This document shows positions 1 to 10,964 of a stretch of DNA of 64,000 bases, piece by piece. A program made the position numbers and the translations under genes. Source of the stretch: Corinectria fuckeliana (lineage: Eukaryota; Ascomycota; Sordariomycetes; Hypocreales; Nectriaceae); contig WPDH01000076.1 in assembly GCA_019137255.1 (NCBI GenBank), forward strand, positions 186,001 through 250,000, in the 5' to 3' direction. The notes under the pieces are model-generated. The model did no database searches and had not been told where the DNA came from. It was given only the letters and a program-made list of their open reading frames with translations. The stretch's first letter is position 1; every line of letters begins with the position of its first letter.

Positions 1-832
1 TAGCCTCACCACCGGCCCCGCCGCCGCCCTCAAGCGCCGCGAGAGGACCACGCCGCTGCGCACCGGCGTCCTCGCCACCAAGAAGGGCATGACCAGCGTC
101 TTCGTCGGCAAGACCCGCGTCCCCTGCACCGTCCTGCAGCTCGACCAGGTCCAGGTCGTCGCCAACAAGACCCGCGAGCAGAACGGCTACTGGGCCGTCC
201 AGATCGGCGCCGGCTCCCGCCAGAGCCGCAACGTCACCAGCCCCATGCTGGGCTACTACGAGGCCAAGGGCATCGCCCCCAAGGCCGACCTCGCCGAGTT
301 CATGGTCCTCAACGAGGAGGGCCTGCTGCCCGTCGGCGTCCAGCTGCTGCCCGACTGGTTCCAAAAGGGCCAGTACGTCGACGTCCGGGGCAAGTCGCGG
401 GGCATGGGCTTCGCCGGTGGCATGAAGCGCCACGGCTTCTCCGGCCAGGGCGCCTCGCACGGAAACTCCAAGAACCACCGAACCATCGGTACGACGGGTC
501 CCTCGCAGGGCAGCGGTAGCCGAGTCATGCCCGGCAAGAAGATGCCCGGCCGCATGGGCAACGAGTGGGTGACGGTGCAGAACCTCAAGGTCATGATGGT
601 GGACAACGAGCTGGGCACCGTGCTGGTCAGCGGGCCCATCGCCGGCCCCAAGGGCCGCGTGGTGCGTATCCAAGACGCCAAGAAGCGCAAGGCCCCCGCG
701 CAGCCGCACCGGGAGAAGGCCCTCAAGGAGCTGAACGAGAGGCACCCTGACGCTGCCGACAACCTACAAGCCGCGAGGGAAAAGCATCTAGAAATGAAGG
801 AGAAGAGACAGACAACGCCTCTGGACCTGTAG
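1..832 (+). CDS. MRPL9: Mitochondrial large-subunit ribosomal protein uL3m (5' truncated)
   Basis: The open frame enters from the window edge (first full codon at base 2) and ends at TAG 830-832; the true start and presequence lie outside. The protein carries the uL3 core: a KRHGFSG segment followed by a GTTGPSQGSGSRVMPGKKMP-type loop and GRMGNEWVTVQNLKV. These residues are the hallmark of the L3 loop that reaches towards the peptidyl transferase centre. The bacterial-type sequence, rather than the cytosolic eukaryotic uL3 type, places it in the mitochondrial ribosome. The C-terminal tail is basic and charged, as in fungal members. It is followed by a (CA)n run at about 962-975 and by the convergent Coa1 gene, 276 bp away. 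The assignment is firm; only the 5' end is missing. Confidence 0.93.
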   Translation, partial: SLTTGPAAALKRRERTTPLRTGVLATKKGMTSVFVGKTRVPCTVLQLDQVQVVANKTREQNGYWAVQIGAGSRQSRNVTSPMLGYYEAKGIAPKADLAEFMVLNEEGLLPVGVQLLPDWFQKGQYVDVRGKSRGMGFAGGMKRHGFSGQGASHGNSKNHRTIGTTGPSQGSGSRVMPGKKMPGRMGNEWVTVQNLKVMMVDNELGTVLVSGPIAGPKGRVVRIQDAKKRKAPAQPHREKALKELNERHPDAADNLQAAREKHLEMKEKRQTTPLDL

Positions 833-1108
833 GGCGGGTCAATTGGTAATGTTGTAAGATGGGTGCAAGAACCGGAGCAGAAACCCCAACGGCATTGAAC
901 TTTGTGCTTTGATTATGTACTTTGTACGGCGAGGGGGAGATGATAGCGGGCTTTGTATTATACACACACACACACGGACACACCGTCAACTACTGTACAG
1001 ATTCGACAGACCCGGAGTTCCCAGGGTTCGTCATGTTTTATCCTCACTAGCCCAATTCCCTGTTTCGGTTCGCCTCGCCCCAATTCCCGATTCCTCATTG
1101 CTTTTGCT

Positions 1109-1825
1109 TCACTTGTAATCCACCTGCTTCCTGAAGCCCCTCGTGACAGCGTCCTGCTCCATCTGCGACATGGGCGGCGGCGGGTCATCACTGCCGCCGA
1201 TGCCCGTCAGGCTCCGGAACGGATCGCTGATGTCCAGCAGGTCCAGGCGCGTGCCGTCCTCCATGGTCAAGCTCCACTCGGTGGTCTCGAAGAAGCCCTT
1301 GGGGCTGGGCCGGTTGCTGGCGAAGCGCATGGAGCCGACGCCCTTGGTGCCGCGGACGGAGAACCAGATGTCGATGCGGCCGTGCAACTGGTTCATCTCA
1401 CCGTGGATCCAGGGGATCTGGTGCTTGAAGTAGACCTCGTCGCCGAGCAGGGCGCGGGCCTCGGGCGACGTGCGCAGCGCGTACAGCGTCGACGAGACGA
1501 CGGGCGACGACATCTTCTGGTAGTTGAAGATGGCGACGGAGCAGGCGGTGACGATGACGACGAAGATGGGGAGGGTCTTGCGCCATTGGAAGCGCACTTG
1601 GTTGATGTCTGCAAATTCGGGTCAGTCTCATTCAATCAACCCGACAGGAAATGGCAGTGCAATAAACATACCTGGAAGCTCACGATCCGCCCGCCTGGCC
1701 ATCATGGGCCCATCGCCGGGCTTGGGCGCGCGGGTCAGCCATCGGCGCTGGACGGGACCGACGTTGTTGACGGGGCGGGGCTTGAGGGCGGCGGCGAGCC
1801 GGCGGCGGACGAGCCGGGGCAGCAT
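1109..1825 (-). CDS. COA1: Coa1-like cytochrome c oxidase assembly protein
   Basis: Two exons, complement(1109..1608, 1672..1825), joined by a 63-nt GT-AG intron, giving 217 aa. The splice joins ...RADRELP to DINQVRFQWRKTLP. The N-terminus is Arg-rich and lacks acidic residues (MLPRLVRRRLAAALKPRP), as expected of a mitochondrial presequence. One hydrophobic segment (LPIFVVIVTACSVAIF) follows, then a soluble domain with ALLGDEV and an IDIWFSVRGTKG stretch. This layout is that of Coa1, which acts in Cox1 maturation on the inner membrane. An upstream in-frame ATG at 1843 would add six residues; the 1825 ATG is preferred because it starts the presequence. The gene is divergent from the membrane protein at 2196. 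Confidence 0.82.
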
Positions 1826-2195
1826 CGTTATTTGTTGCTGCATCGTTTGGGAGCGATTCTGCCCTTTCTTTCGCTGGACTGAACTGAACTTGACTTATCA
1901 GGTGAGGCAAGGATCGTTGGATTTGGAGCCCGCCCGGCCGGGGAAATTTTGCAACCGGCGCCGAGGGGTTCCGTCCTTTGGGCGTCTTTATTTGGATCGG
2001 GATGTCGGCCGATCCAATAGCCGACACCCCTGCCGGTACTCCGTAGTCCATCATCGGACGCTAAAGCTCTGGGTCCATGTGACGACGTCAGCGTCTTTCT
2101 TCTGCTCCAGGTCCTCCTCCAACCATTTACGAATATCCTTCACCCTCGTCACGATGACTACGGATACATAGACCGCCCGGGTTTACGAGCAACAC
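1826..2195. promoter_or_regulatory. Shared intergenic region of two divergent genes
   Basis: A 370-bp spacer separates the starts of COA1 (minus) and the membrane protein (plus), so both promoters must lie here. It contains one copy of the 9-mer TACTCCGTA (2037-2045), which recurs as its complement in two other spacers. No TATA-like element is obvious. Confidence 0.4.
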
Positions 2196-2962
2196 ATGAT
2201 GGAAAACGTCCGGAGCACCACCGCTCGCCTGCGGCGCACCTTTCAGTATCCCGACGAGGACTCGACGGATTCCCAGCCTGAAGCCCTAGACGAGCAAGGT
2301 CAGCCAGCCAATCCCCCATGATCCGACCCTGCCTACTACATCCTACATCTTCAGAGGCTGACATTGCAAAACCCACCCGCTGCTTAGAACAAGAAGACCT
2401 CATCGAAACCCTCGCCGCCGAAAACGCCGCCCGCAACGCCCAGTTCCGCCGCCTCCTCGTCGCCGTGCCCATCGTCGCCACCGTCCCCTACATCCCCTCG
2501 CTCCTGCGCCCCTCGACCACGCTGCTCGCCCTCCTCAGCCTCACGTCGCTGCTCTCCACCGCCTACCTGCTGCACGCCCAGCCGCCCGCCGCCTCGGGCA
2601 TCGCCTGGCTCGACGCCTGGGCGCGCGCCAGGACGCCCCGTCCCACGCGCGCGCCGTCGGTCGTGGACGGCGACGGCGACGACGATGAGGCCGGCTATGC
2701 GCCCCGCCGCTCCTCGTTTAGCTACGCCGACCGAGGCTCGCCGCTCCAGATCTACCTGCCGTACCTGAACTTGGGGCTCGGCGTCACGCTCGTTCTGATG
2801 AGCTGGGCGGTTGGCCGTGCGGGAAACACGGCTGTTTGGACGGGCATGGGATACCTGCCGCTTGTGGTGTATGCCGTGGTCCTGGTCGCCAAGATGGTCA
2901 TGAGCAGCGTGGATCCTGAAAAGGAGCTGACGGCGCTCAAGTACGAGTACAAAGGCGCGTAG
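2196..2962 (+). CDS. Conserved multi-pass membrane protein, function unknown
   Basis: Two exons, 2196..2298 and 2388..2962, with an 89-nt intron (donor GTCAGC, acceptor TTAG), give 225 aa. Two ATG codons are in tandem at 2196 and 2199. The first 45 residues are hydrophilic and acidic (YPDEDSTDSQPEAL). Two closely spaced hydrophobic segments follow (LLVAVPIVATVPYIPSLL and TTLLALLSLTSLLSTAYLL), then an acidic loop with DGDGDDDE, then two more hydrophobic segments near the C-terminus (LNLGLGVTLVLMSWAVG and YLPLVVYAVVLVAKMV). The tail DPEKELTALKYEYKGA is short and charged. I read four membrane spans with both ends probably on the same side. I do not recognise the family. It is convergent with PHO81, 211 bp apart. 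Confidence 0.8.
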
Positions 2963-3173
2963 CCACCGGAACCGTGGCAAAGAATGCTAAAGTGGGCGAT
3001 TGGGTTGGTAGGCAATAATGACGTCAGGTGCGCTACCGCACGTATCATGACTGCATGAGTATGAATATGATGATTTTCAAATTCTATGCATCTCCTTTTT
3101 ACTTTCTTTTTACTTGTCTATCGAACTAGTTTCTCGTGGTGTCGTGATCCAGGCCCCTTTCATTACAGCCCGT

Positions 3174-6100
3174 CTACATGTCTATGGAATCATTGAAGCG
3201 CAAAATACCGTGGCTTTTCAAAACACCGTCGACGCCCTTGGGTGGCCGCGGGAAGGGGTCTGTCATGGGGCTCGCGTCGGGCGAGTCGGACGACTTGTCC
3301 ATCACCAACGCCAACCCATGCGCCTTGATGGCGTCCACCAGCGCCGGCACCATATCCTGTTATTAGAGTCAGTCAACATGCTCTTTGAGACGGGGGGACT
3401 GAATCGGGGACACGCACCAATAGTCGAGAGTAGCAAATCAGTCCCATAAAGTTGTTGCTCTGCGCAATCCTCACCGCCTCCTTGATCGACGCGCTCCGTC
3501 GTCCGCTGCCCAGGGCGCCGTTGGGGAAGCCGGTCGTGTCCTCCCGCCCGAGGTCGTTGCACAGGAAGACGGGGAAGTTGGGCTGCTTCCAGTTGAGCGC
3601 CGTGCACAGCCGGGGGTTGTAGCTGCTGAAGACGACGGACCGCACCACGTCAGGCGACTGGGCCCGCTGCGCGCGCGCGTGGTCGAAGACGATGCTGAGG
3701 ATGGCGTCGACGAAGAGGTTTACGTCCAGCGCGGGTCCGAGGGAGAATGCCTTCTCTTCCTCGGGCGTCGGGTACAGGATCTGCAGGTTGATGTGGATCC
3801 CAGGGCTGAGCAGTGAAAGCGCTTCCTGGAGAGTGATGCCGGCCGTGGCGAGGATGTGGTAGATCTCCGCCATGCTCTCCACCGTCTTGGCCTTCAGACT
3901 CGCCAGATCGGCGCGGCTGTTGCTCCGCGCCGTCATGGTGCTGAACTGCTCCAGGGACAACCGGCAGACTGGGATGTCTAGTCCGCCGCAAGAGATGGTC
4001 CATCGCGGCCACAGAACCGGTACACCGTCGCTGGTGTACTGCGCAAACAATCTCACGTAGTCTCCCGACAAGCTTGATCCAGTGATGATGGCGCTCGTAG
4101 GCTGGTTGAACTGGCTCGTCGCCTTCCAATATGTCTCGAAGTCGGTAATCTCCAGGGGCTTGCCCCTGAACGGCTTGATGACCTGTACGGTGAAGCTGAT
4201 CTGACCGATGGCTCGGAGACGCGGGTCGAAGAGAGGTAGACAGCACGAGGAGCTGCATTGAGGCCCCTTGAACGTGCTGGAAAGGACGACGGTCTTGGCG
4301 ATGACCTTGGCGCCGTACGTGGGGAAAACATCCAGATCCAAGCTGAAGGTGTCTAGATTATCGACCTGGAACGAGACAATTCGGGTATCTTCTTGGAAGG
4401 GCAGAATAATGTTCTTGGGAATGAGATCCGAGACCTTGGAGGAGATGGTGAGTCGTGCGGCGGGATATTTGCCGTCCTGGAAGAACATGAGGGGCTGCTC
4501 CTCCGACTCTCCAAAGGTGATCTGCACAACTGTCTTCGTATCGAGGAAGTTGTGGCCGTATCTACGGAGAGGGATGATGGGCGGAGGCAGTTCGAGCTCG
4601 GGAATTGCGTCAGGGTCGAGTGCCATAGGTAGAGGGGCGGAGCTGCTACCCATAGCGGCCAGTGGAGGTTGTACCATGAAGGGACTCGCCCGCGGTCGCG
4701 TGTTGAAGGGCGTAAGAAGCTTCATGCATGCCAGGTGCCCTTCCCAGGCGGCGTAGTACATAGCTGGGAAGTCCTTCTCGTCCACGATGTTTGCGTCTGC
4801 CCCGACCTTGAGCAGCGCTTGGAGACAGTCAACGTTTCCCTCGCTTGCGGCGTGGACAAGCGGCGTCCATCCATAAAGCTTATCGACCTGGTCCAGGTCT
4901 GCGCCATACTCCCGCAGCAACAAGAGAAGCTCTGACGTCTGACCCGATCTCGCCACAAGGTGCTGAGGGTACAGGCCTTCGGCATCTGGCAAGATTCTGG
5001 CGCCGTGTTTGAGCAGGAGCTCAACAACAGCCACTGAACCGTGCTCGCAGGCGAGGTTGAGGGGCACGTGAAGGACATGGTCCTTTTCGGATACCGGGTC
5101 GATGTGGGCGGATCTAGCAAGAAGGCATTCTATGCAATCGAGGCGTCCGTGGATGATGGAGTGTATTAAGGGGGTGAAGTTGTCGTGGTCGATGGCGTCA
5201 ATAGTGCTAGGGCCCGCTGCGTATCTAATTAGCAACGGCATCCCACAGGAGAAGATCACCGCGGGAGACTTACCATCCAGCAACATCTGGAGCATTTCTA
5301 ACCTCCCGTGCAAGCTGGCGTAGTGAATGGGCATACGACCGTAGACGTCTGTTCGGTCCACCGCCACGGGGCTCTCTGCATTGAGTCCCCATTCCAGAAC
5401 GTACTGTTTGCCATAAATGGCAGCCTGGTGCAAGCAATTTCGCTCGTTAATGTCGTCATAAGAATGGAGGTCGACGAGATTGGTTTCGAGAAGGACTCCG
5501 AGGGATTCTTGGGGGGCTTCTGAAATGGCCGCGAGGAAAGTCCGCGTTATCCTCTCCATCAACGAACTGTCGCCGTCGGCGGCCTGCGTCGCTGATTGCA
5601 TCCTAGTGAGCAGATCTCGCAGAGACTCAAGGTTGCCGGTGATTACTGTATCCAACAGCAACGTATCTGCATCCCCCTCGTCCGTCCCCACGAAATGTTG
5701 CGTCGTAACCACATGGCCGGACTGGAAGTTGACCTGGATACCATCAGACCATGCCCCAAGCTCCTGTAAACTCGTGGTGGCCTGATCTGAGAGCTCGCTA
5801 ATGACAGTGGCATTGAAGAAGGGCTGAACCTCAACGGCTCTCGAAAGGTAGAGCTCCTTGGTCTTTGATTTTGACGTCTTGTCCCATTTCTTTAGAATTT
5901 TCGAAAACGCGGTACCATTGATTTCAACGAACTGCTGTAGTTTGTTTAGGTCGGAAGCGAACTGTTGGAAGCCCTCCTCAAGGGTTGTGAACTTTGCAGA
6001 GCGTCGGGAGATGCCTTGTCGGGTCTGCAAGACCTTCTTCTTGTCTAAGAGGGTCTTGAGACGGATTTTGAGCTGCACCACGTCAGAACCTCAGCCAGGT

Positions 6101-7013
6101 GGGTGGCACGGGGTAAGACATAGGGGCCAACAAACCTCAGCTTCCTTCTGCAGGTAGAATGCATTGACCTTGTCGAGTTCTCGTTCCTGGCCGATGGTGA
6201 GCAACGCTGCGGAGATATTCATAGTGGAGATAGACCGAGGTGTTTTACCAATTGGAAGAAAAAAGTCGCCTTATTAGCCTGGAGAGCAGCCTGAGAGTCG
6301 ACAGGCGTTGCCGAGCAAAGAGCATCATTCTGAGAGGAGATGGTCGGTGTTGCAGAGAGCTTCTTGATGAGCTACATGGCAGGTTGTCAGTGGCAGACAA
6401 CTCAGGCCACTGAGTGGTGGTCGTGCACGGATCAAGAGACAAGAAACGTGCTTTAAGAACGCAGAACGGATGGAGAGGCACAGTTTTGTTGGAAAGCCCT
6501 CATCGGATATTGGGTCACAAGGGAAACGGGATCTGTAGCCAGAGCGGGAACAGGATGGCCGGCACATGTAAGGAAATGCCACGGCTGGAGCTGGGCAAGA
6601 CTGTACAAAATAGGGGCAGTGGATATGATGACGAGTAGGGTTAGAGAGAAGGATTTTGCGAGTGTGAGGAGGAGCTTGGAAGTGGAAATAGTCCGCGTGT
6701 GGATGGAGCGTGTGGTAGATGACAGCGGAGACGGGAACCAAGACTCGGGAGCGGGAATAGGAATGTGAACGGGTTAGAGCACAGGGGAGGACGGACAAAG
6801 GAGAGCGATATGAACTTACTTTCTTCAGGGCCTTGTAGTTTACAAAGCTAGCAGCATATTCCGGAACCTCGAGCTGGCGCTTCTGGATCTGCTTGCCGAA
6901 CTTCCTAGAAGGGAAGAAGTCAGCGACCGAAAAGACACACACGGCCAAAGACTAGCGAGTTGGATGTGGCGTGGGCTTGTTTGGGGGTTAACATGAGGAG
7001 GGAAGGCTTACAT
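3174..7013 (-). CDS. PHO81: PHO81/NUC-2-type CDK inhibitor (SPX, ankyrin repeats, GDPD-like)
   Basis: Seven exons, complement(3174..3356, 3418..5216, 5274..6072, 6136..6186, 6249..6371, 6820..6904, 7012..7013), keep one frame of 1,013 aa. Residues 1 to about 170 form an SPX domain starting MKFGKQIQKRQLEVPEYAAS, the phosphate/inositol-pyrophosphate sensing module. Ankyrin repeats follow from about 296 (for example DVYGRMPIHYASLHGRLEML), then a divergent glycerophosphodiester phosphodiesterase-like region to the C-terminus, which ends GVLKSHGILRFNDSIDM. This domain order is that of yeast Pho81 and Neurospora NUC-2, which inhibit the Pho85/PGOV kinase under phosphate starvation and so activate the Pho4/NUC-1 factor. 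The start codon is interrupted by intron 1: AT at 7013-7012, G at 6904. The 57-nt intron 5217-5273 is a multiple of three without stops and is easily missed. A CACGTGGGG element lies about 0.6 kb upstream. Confidence 0.93.
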
Positions 7014-9484
7014 GTTGCGGCGTGGACGCCCTCAAGCAGCCCTTGGCGTCCAGGAGAAGACCAGAGAGCAGCAGGAGAGTGTATGAGCAAGTAAGCTAAG
7101 AGGATCCGGAGGGTTGTTTGCAAGGTTATTCGCGAGTAAGGCGAGCTCCAGATGTGGCTGTTTTATGCGGGACGTATCTGTGTCTGTGTCTGCATGCGCT
7201 GTGCTGTGTAGTATCGTGCGTAGTGGGAAATAGGGCAAGGTTGTAAGGCACTTGCAGCGGTGACTGAACCAACACGAACCAAGAGACGGAGCAGGCCAAT
7301 GCCTCGGAGCCTTCTTGCGAGGTCAGGTTAGGATCAGCTCAAATGAAGACGAGAGTCAGGGCGCGCCGAGGCTAGGTACAGTGCAGTGATGTGATAGGGA
7401 GATAGTGTAAGGCAAGTATGCGTAAGTGGGCGTTGTAGTAGGCAGTGAATCTTTATCAGTCTCTCTTCCTCTCCGCCGAGTCATTTCGCTTCTTTTTCTT
7501 TCTTCCTTGCTTCGTTCTAGATGCCTCTCACGTAAGAGTAATATGATATGCCTCGCTCTTAGTTCATCACCCGACCAGCCAGGAGGTCTAGGGCGAGCGA
7601 GGCCGTCTCCCACGGGGCACGTGGGGGAGGGATGAACACTCCTCCAGTGGGGTCCCAGGACGGCGTGAGCGAGGGCGTGAGGCTCGGGGATTGAGGTGTG
7701 AAGCGCCGAAAGCCGCTCTCCGCTCTCGGTGACGTGCAGAGCGGGAGTGGGATGGGGATGGGATGGAGATGGGGATGGGGATATGGAGATGTGGTGGACG
7801 GAACAGGGTACAACAACAAGACGACGACTCACGGACGGACCACAAATCGATAATCGTTGTTTCGGCAGCGCGCTCGGGTCGACTAAATTCCGCAGCTGGC
7901 GTCGCAGAGATGAGGCTTCGGAAACTGACCTTTGGACTATATCGAGTGCGAGCAGTCGTGAAGAGGTTGTGAGCCGCAGAGGCGGAACGAGGCCGGCCGG
8001 AGTAGGTAATGATAGTGCGTGCGTGGTGTGGTAAGGCCTGCGGTGGACGTGGGACGGGGGTGCGGCGACGGCGACGGCGAAACGCTGTCTCCCGCTTTAA
8101 AAAGCGGCGGCGCACGCGGCCCAGGACAGGACGAGAACTCGTCGTCCAAACTTCCCTCGGATGGCAATGCAGCGCCAACGCCAGGCGTAGTCCACGGGGA
8201 AAATGATAGCTCGAACGAAAACGGTGTGAACGACTGAGAGTTTTTGCGCCCGAGTCTGAGCTTTCGATGGCAGTTGAACGAGAGCGTTCTTGTTCTGCCC
8301 CTCCGCCGTTCGGGGCGTCCGAGGTAGTCTAAGTATCTTGCCTGCGAGCACGTTCGCAACGAGTCGAAGCGGGGGGGAGGGCCTGCAAATGTGCGCTTGT
8401 ACGGTTTCCTCTTCTCTTTCCTCGGGCAACGGAGGGCCCTAAGCTGCATCGCACGCGATTTCAATGGCCTTTCAACGTCCTCTTCTCGTCGTTCGGTGCC
8501 CCTCGCCGCCCGTCCGCTATCCACGACCAGCTTCCAGGGCGGCGGGTCCCACCGGATGTCATGGCGTTTCTCCGGCAGGTCTTGCGTTAGCGGCTTAGCA
8601 GCTCTACGTGTAAGCCAACGCCCAGATGCGATAACGCCTCATCGGGGACGGCATCCCCCGTCGTCATCGGAATAAGCATGCGCTAATCTCAACCCGTTCG
8701 CGCCAGCTTTCAGTGCGTGTCCAGCCGTCATCCGAATGCCCAATCGCCGTGGCGTATCTGCCCCCGTGCTCGAGCGACAGGGTGACGGCTGGGGATGGAG
8801 GCTCTCCGATCCCCTACTTACGCCGTGATCAATAGAAATTTACCTAGTCCTTCCGCTTGCTTTGGAGTCTTCACGCATGCAAAAGGCCCTTTTCGGTGTT
8901 GAAATTGTAATCTATTGTGTACGCAATTTACTTGCTACTTCAAGGTTCATCTGCCGGGATTTTGCTTGCATTTGACTCCATCGTCTACTCCGCGCCTGTC
9001 CCCGTTGACTCTACCTATTCCGTCACCGATGCAACATTGCAACCTAGGTACTTCTCGAGCTTGGGTCGGCAATACGGCCTCGAGTCTTTGCTCCTGCCTA
9101 ACTAGTTAGTCGCTCACCAATGGCTTATTAACTCGGTCCAGCAACGCCAACCTGCATTGCACTATATACCTACCCTAGCATCGTCACCTTGAATCCTAAC
9201 CCAACCCTAGTCGCTGACCATCTAAGAGTCAAGAGTCCTGATTCCCTCAGTCTTTCAGCCTTTCGAAATCCGGGCAAGAGTTATCAAGTTGCAGTGAAAC
9301 TTGAGTGAATGACAAGGCTACTATTCCATGCTATCAGAACAATTCAGACTACCTACCCAAGAGTGCTCCACCAATTGCTTCAATAACCTGCTGGCCATCT
9401 ACCAACGAATTGGCTTTGGCGTCCAAGCATCATCCCTTCTTCTTCCATAATTCTGTTATCTGCTAGCTTCAGGTATCCCTCAAC
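7014..9484. other. Intergenic region and 5' leader upstream of PHO81
   Basis: A 2.5-kb stretch between the PHO81 start and the 3' end of the CUE gene, both on the minus strand. It should hold the PHO81 leader and promoter. Several short open frames on both strands are low-complexity (Pro, Ser, Arg rich) and look like composition effects. A G-rich tract with repeated GATGGGGATG units lies at about 7748-7785. Nothing else is recognisable. Confidence 0.5.
7618..7623. promoter_or_regulatory. CACGTG E-box with G flank, candidate Pho4/NUC-1 site
   Basis: CACGTG followed by GGGG lies 605 bp upstream of the split PHO81 start codon. Yeast Pho4 binds CACGTG best with GGG/T-type flanks, and Neurospora NUC-1 is its orthologue. 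Feedback of the pathway on its own inhibitor gene is known in yeast, whose PHO81 promoter carries a Pho4 site. Binding here is inferred from the motif alone. Confidence 0.45.
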
Positions 9485-10964
9485 TTAGTTCTTCTTCGAC
9501 GACTCTGGCGAGTCAACAAGGCTATCTGCCATGGCTTCTGCAGCCGCCTTCTGCAAACGCTCGCTGTCCTCCGACTTGATCTCCTTCGGCTTCTCCTTGG
9601 TGTCCTTCTCGTCCTCGCTATCACCCAGGCTGAAAGGGTCGTTGTCCGTGATTGGGCTAGGATCAACCGTCGATAGGGGCTGCCATTTGCTTGCCCTTGA
9701 GCCACCACCACCAGGAGCCGCGTCCTTGGGTGGCACCCGAGGCGACGACTCGTACATGTTGATATCCTCAGTCTCTTCCTTGAAGCCGACGCGTCGGCCG
9801 TTGCTGCTAGGCTTGGGTGAGGACGATGGCGGCGGTGGCTTGTACATGCCAGTGTTGGCCATAGGTCGGCCGAGGGGAGCTGTCACATTGTTAGTTTCCG
9901 TATATGTTTAGGATGAGGTTAGGTATTAATGTGAGGTTAGGTGTTAGGGTTCGGCATATTGCGAAGGGGATACCTACTCCCATCTGCGGCGAATTTCATG
10001 CCTGCAAAGTCATCGCTCAGAACTTCCGGGTCCGCATCATATCGGTCGTAATCTCCGCTTCGTCGGCTGCTGGACTCTCCAGGGCGGCGGAAGGGCTCTC
10101 CTTGTCCTTGTCCTTGTCCTTGTCTCTGTGCGCCCTCCTCGCTCTCGTCGAAGTTCTCCTCGATCTTCTTCTTCAGGTTTGTGATCCACCCATTGACCTT
10201 AGTCTGGGTCTCCAAGAATCCTTTGCGCAGGTTTTCCGTGATGATGGGGAGTTCGTCGTCGAGGAAGCTGTGTTCCTCCTCGTCCGCCCGACCCTGCTGA
10301 ACTTGCCTCGTCCGTCCACCGCCAGGGCCCCGATTAGCAGTGCGGTTCTCGTACGCGCCGACGTTATCGTAGTGTTCCGCAAGCTGGCGCGCATATAGTT
10401 CGTCCGCCTCCACTTGTGAGATCTGCCCCCTGGCCTGCTGCGGCCTGGGAGGCTGAGGAGGTGGCACTTCATCGTCCTCGGGCTCATTCTTCACGGCATC
10501 GGGATCCGTCATCTCTGCTGGCACGTCAGTTTCCGAGCTCTCCGCCAGAGGCGTGGGTGTACACACCAAGTAGTGCGTTAAAGGCGGGCTCGACACGGCC
10601 ACTGCTCGCCCTCAAGACGGCCTTGATGACACCAGCATCCACGGTGGGGAAAGCCTCCTTCAAGATCATCTCGTTCTTCTGCGCCTCGGTGAGCGGGCGA
10701 GGAGGCTTGGGTGGAGGAGCATCGGCTGTAGAGGAAGGAGTATTGGCGGTCGCGGCGGCGGTGGTCGCAGGGCCATCATCTCCTAAGAGACTGGTCTCCT
10801 GGAAGTCATCGTCATCCATATCAAAGGGTCGAACTGTAGTAGGCGACTCAGCGCCGCTGTCCGCCGTGGTCTTGGTCTGCAAATGGGTGGAGTGGTCAGT
10901 GGCCTAGCAGATTCCAATGTGTCTCTGCGGACTCTCGACGTACCGGCTCTGTGGGGGCTGACAT
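9485..10964 (-). CDS. CUE5: CUE-domain ubiquitin-binding protein (Cue5-like)
   Basis: Four exons, complement(9485..9879, 9978..10514, 10567..10876, 10944..10964), give 420 aa; exon 1 encodes only seven residues. A CUE domain covers about residues 71-113: it has the FP pair at 83-84 (EAFPTVDAGVIKAVL) and the di-leucine NALL at 107-110, the two contacts that bind ubiquitin. The rest is low-complexity: an acidic DMDDDD patch, Pro-rich runs, a GQGQGQGQ repeat, and a Ser/Lys-rich C-terminus. Yeast Cue5 is an adaptor that links ubiquitin conjugates to Atg8; this role is inferred from architecture only. The acceptor of intron 2 has tandem AGs (10520-10513), so the codon after NALL is uncertain (E, or A-E). 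The gene is divergent from the helicase. Confidence 0.83.

Noticed and set aside
953..1882. 309-codon plus-strand open frame
   Set aside because: It lies opposite the Coa1 exons and intron; its sequence is the antisense of a conserved gene.
7588..8524. Long minus-strand frames upstream of PHO81
   Set aside because: Low-complexity Pro/Arg/Ser sequence; more likely leader or promoter DNA.
10083..10130. Tandem TCCTTG units
   Set aside because: They encode the GQ repeat inside the CUE protein; a coding microsatellite, not a separate element.
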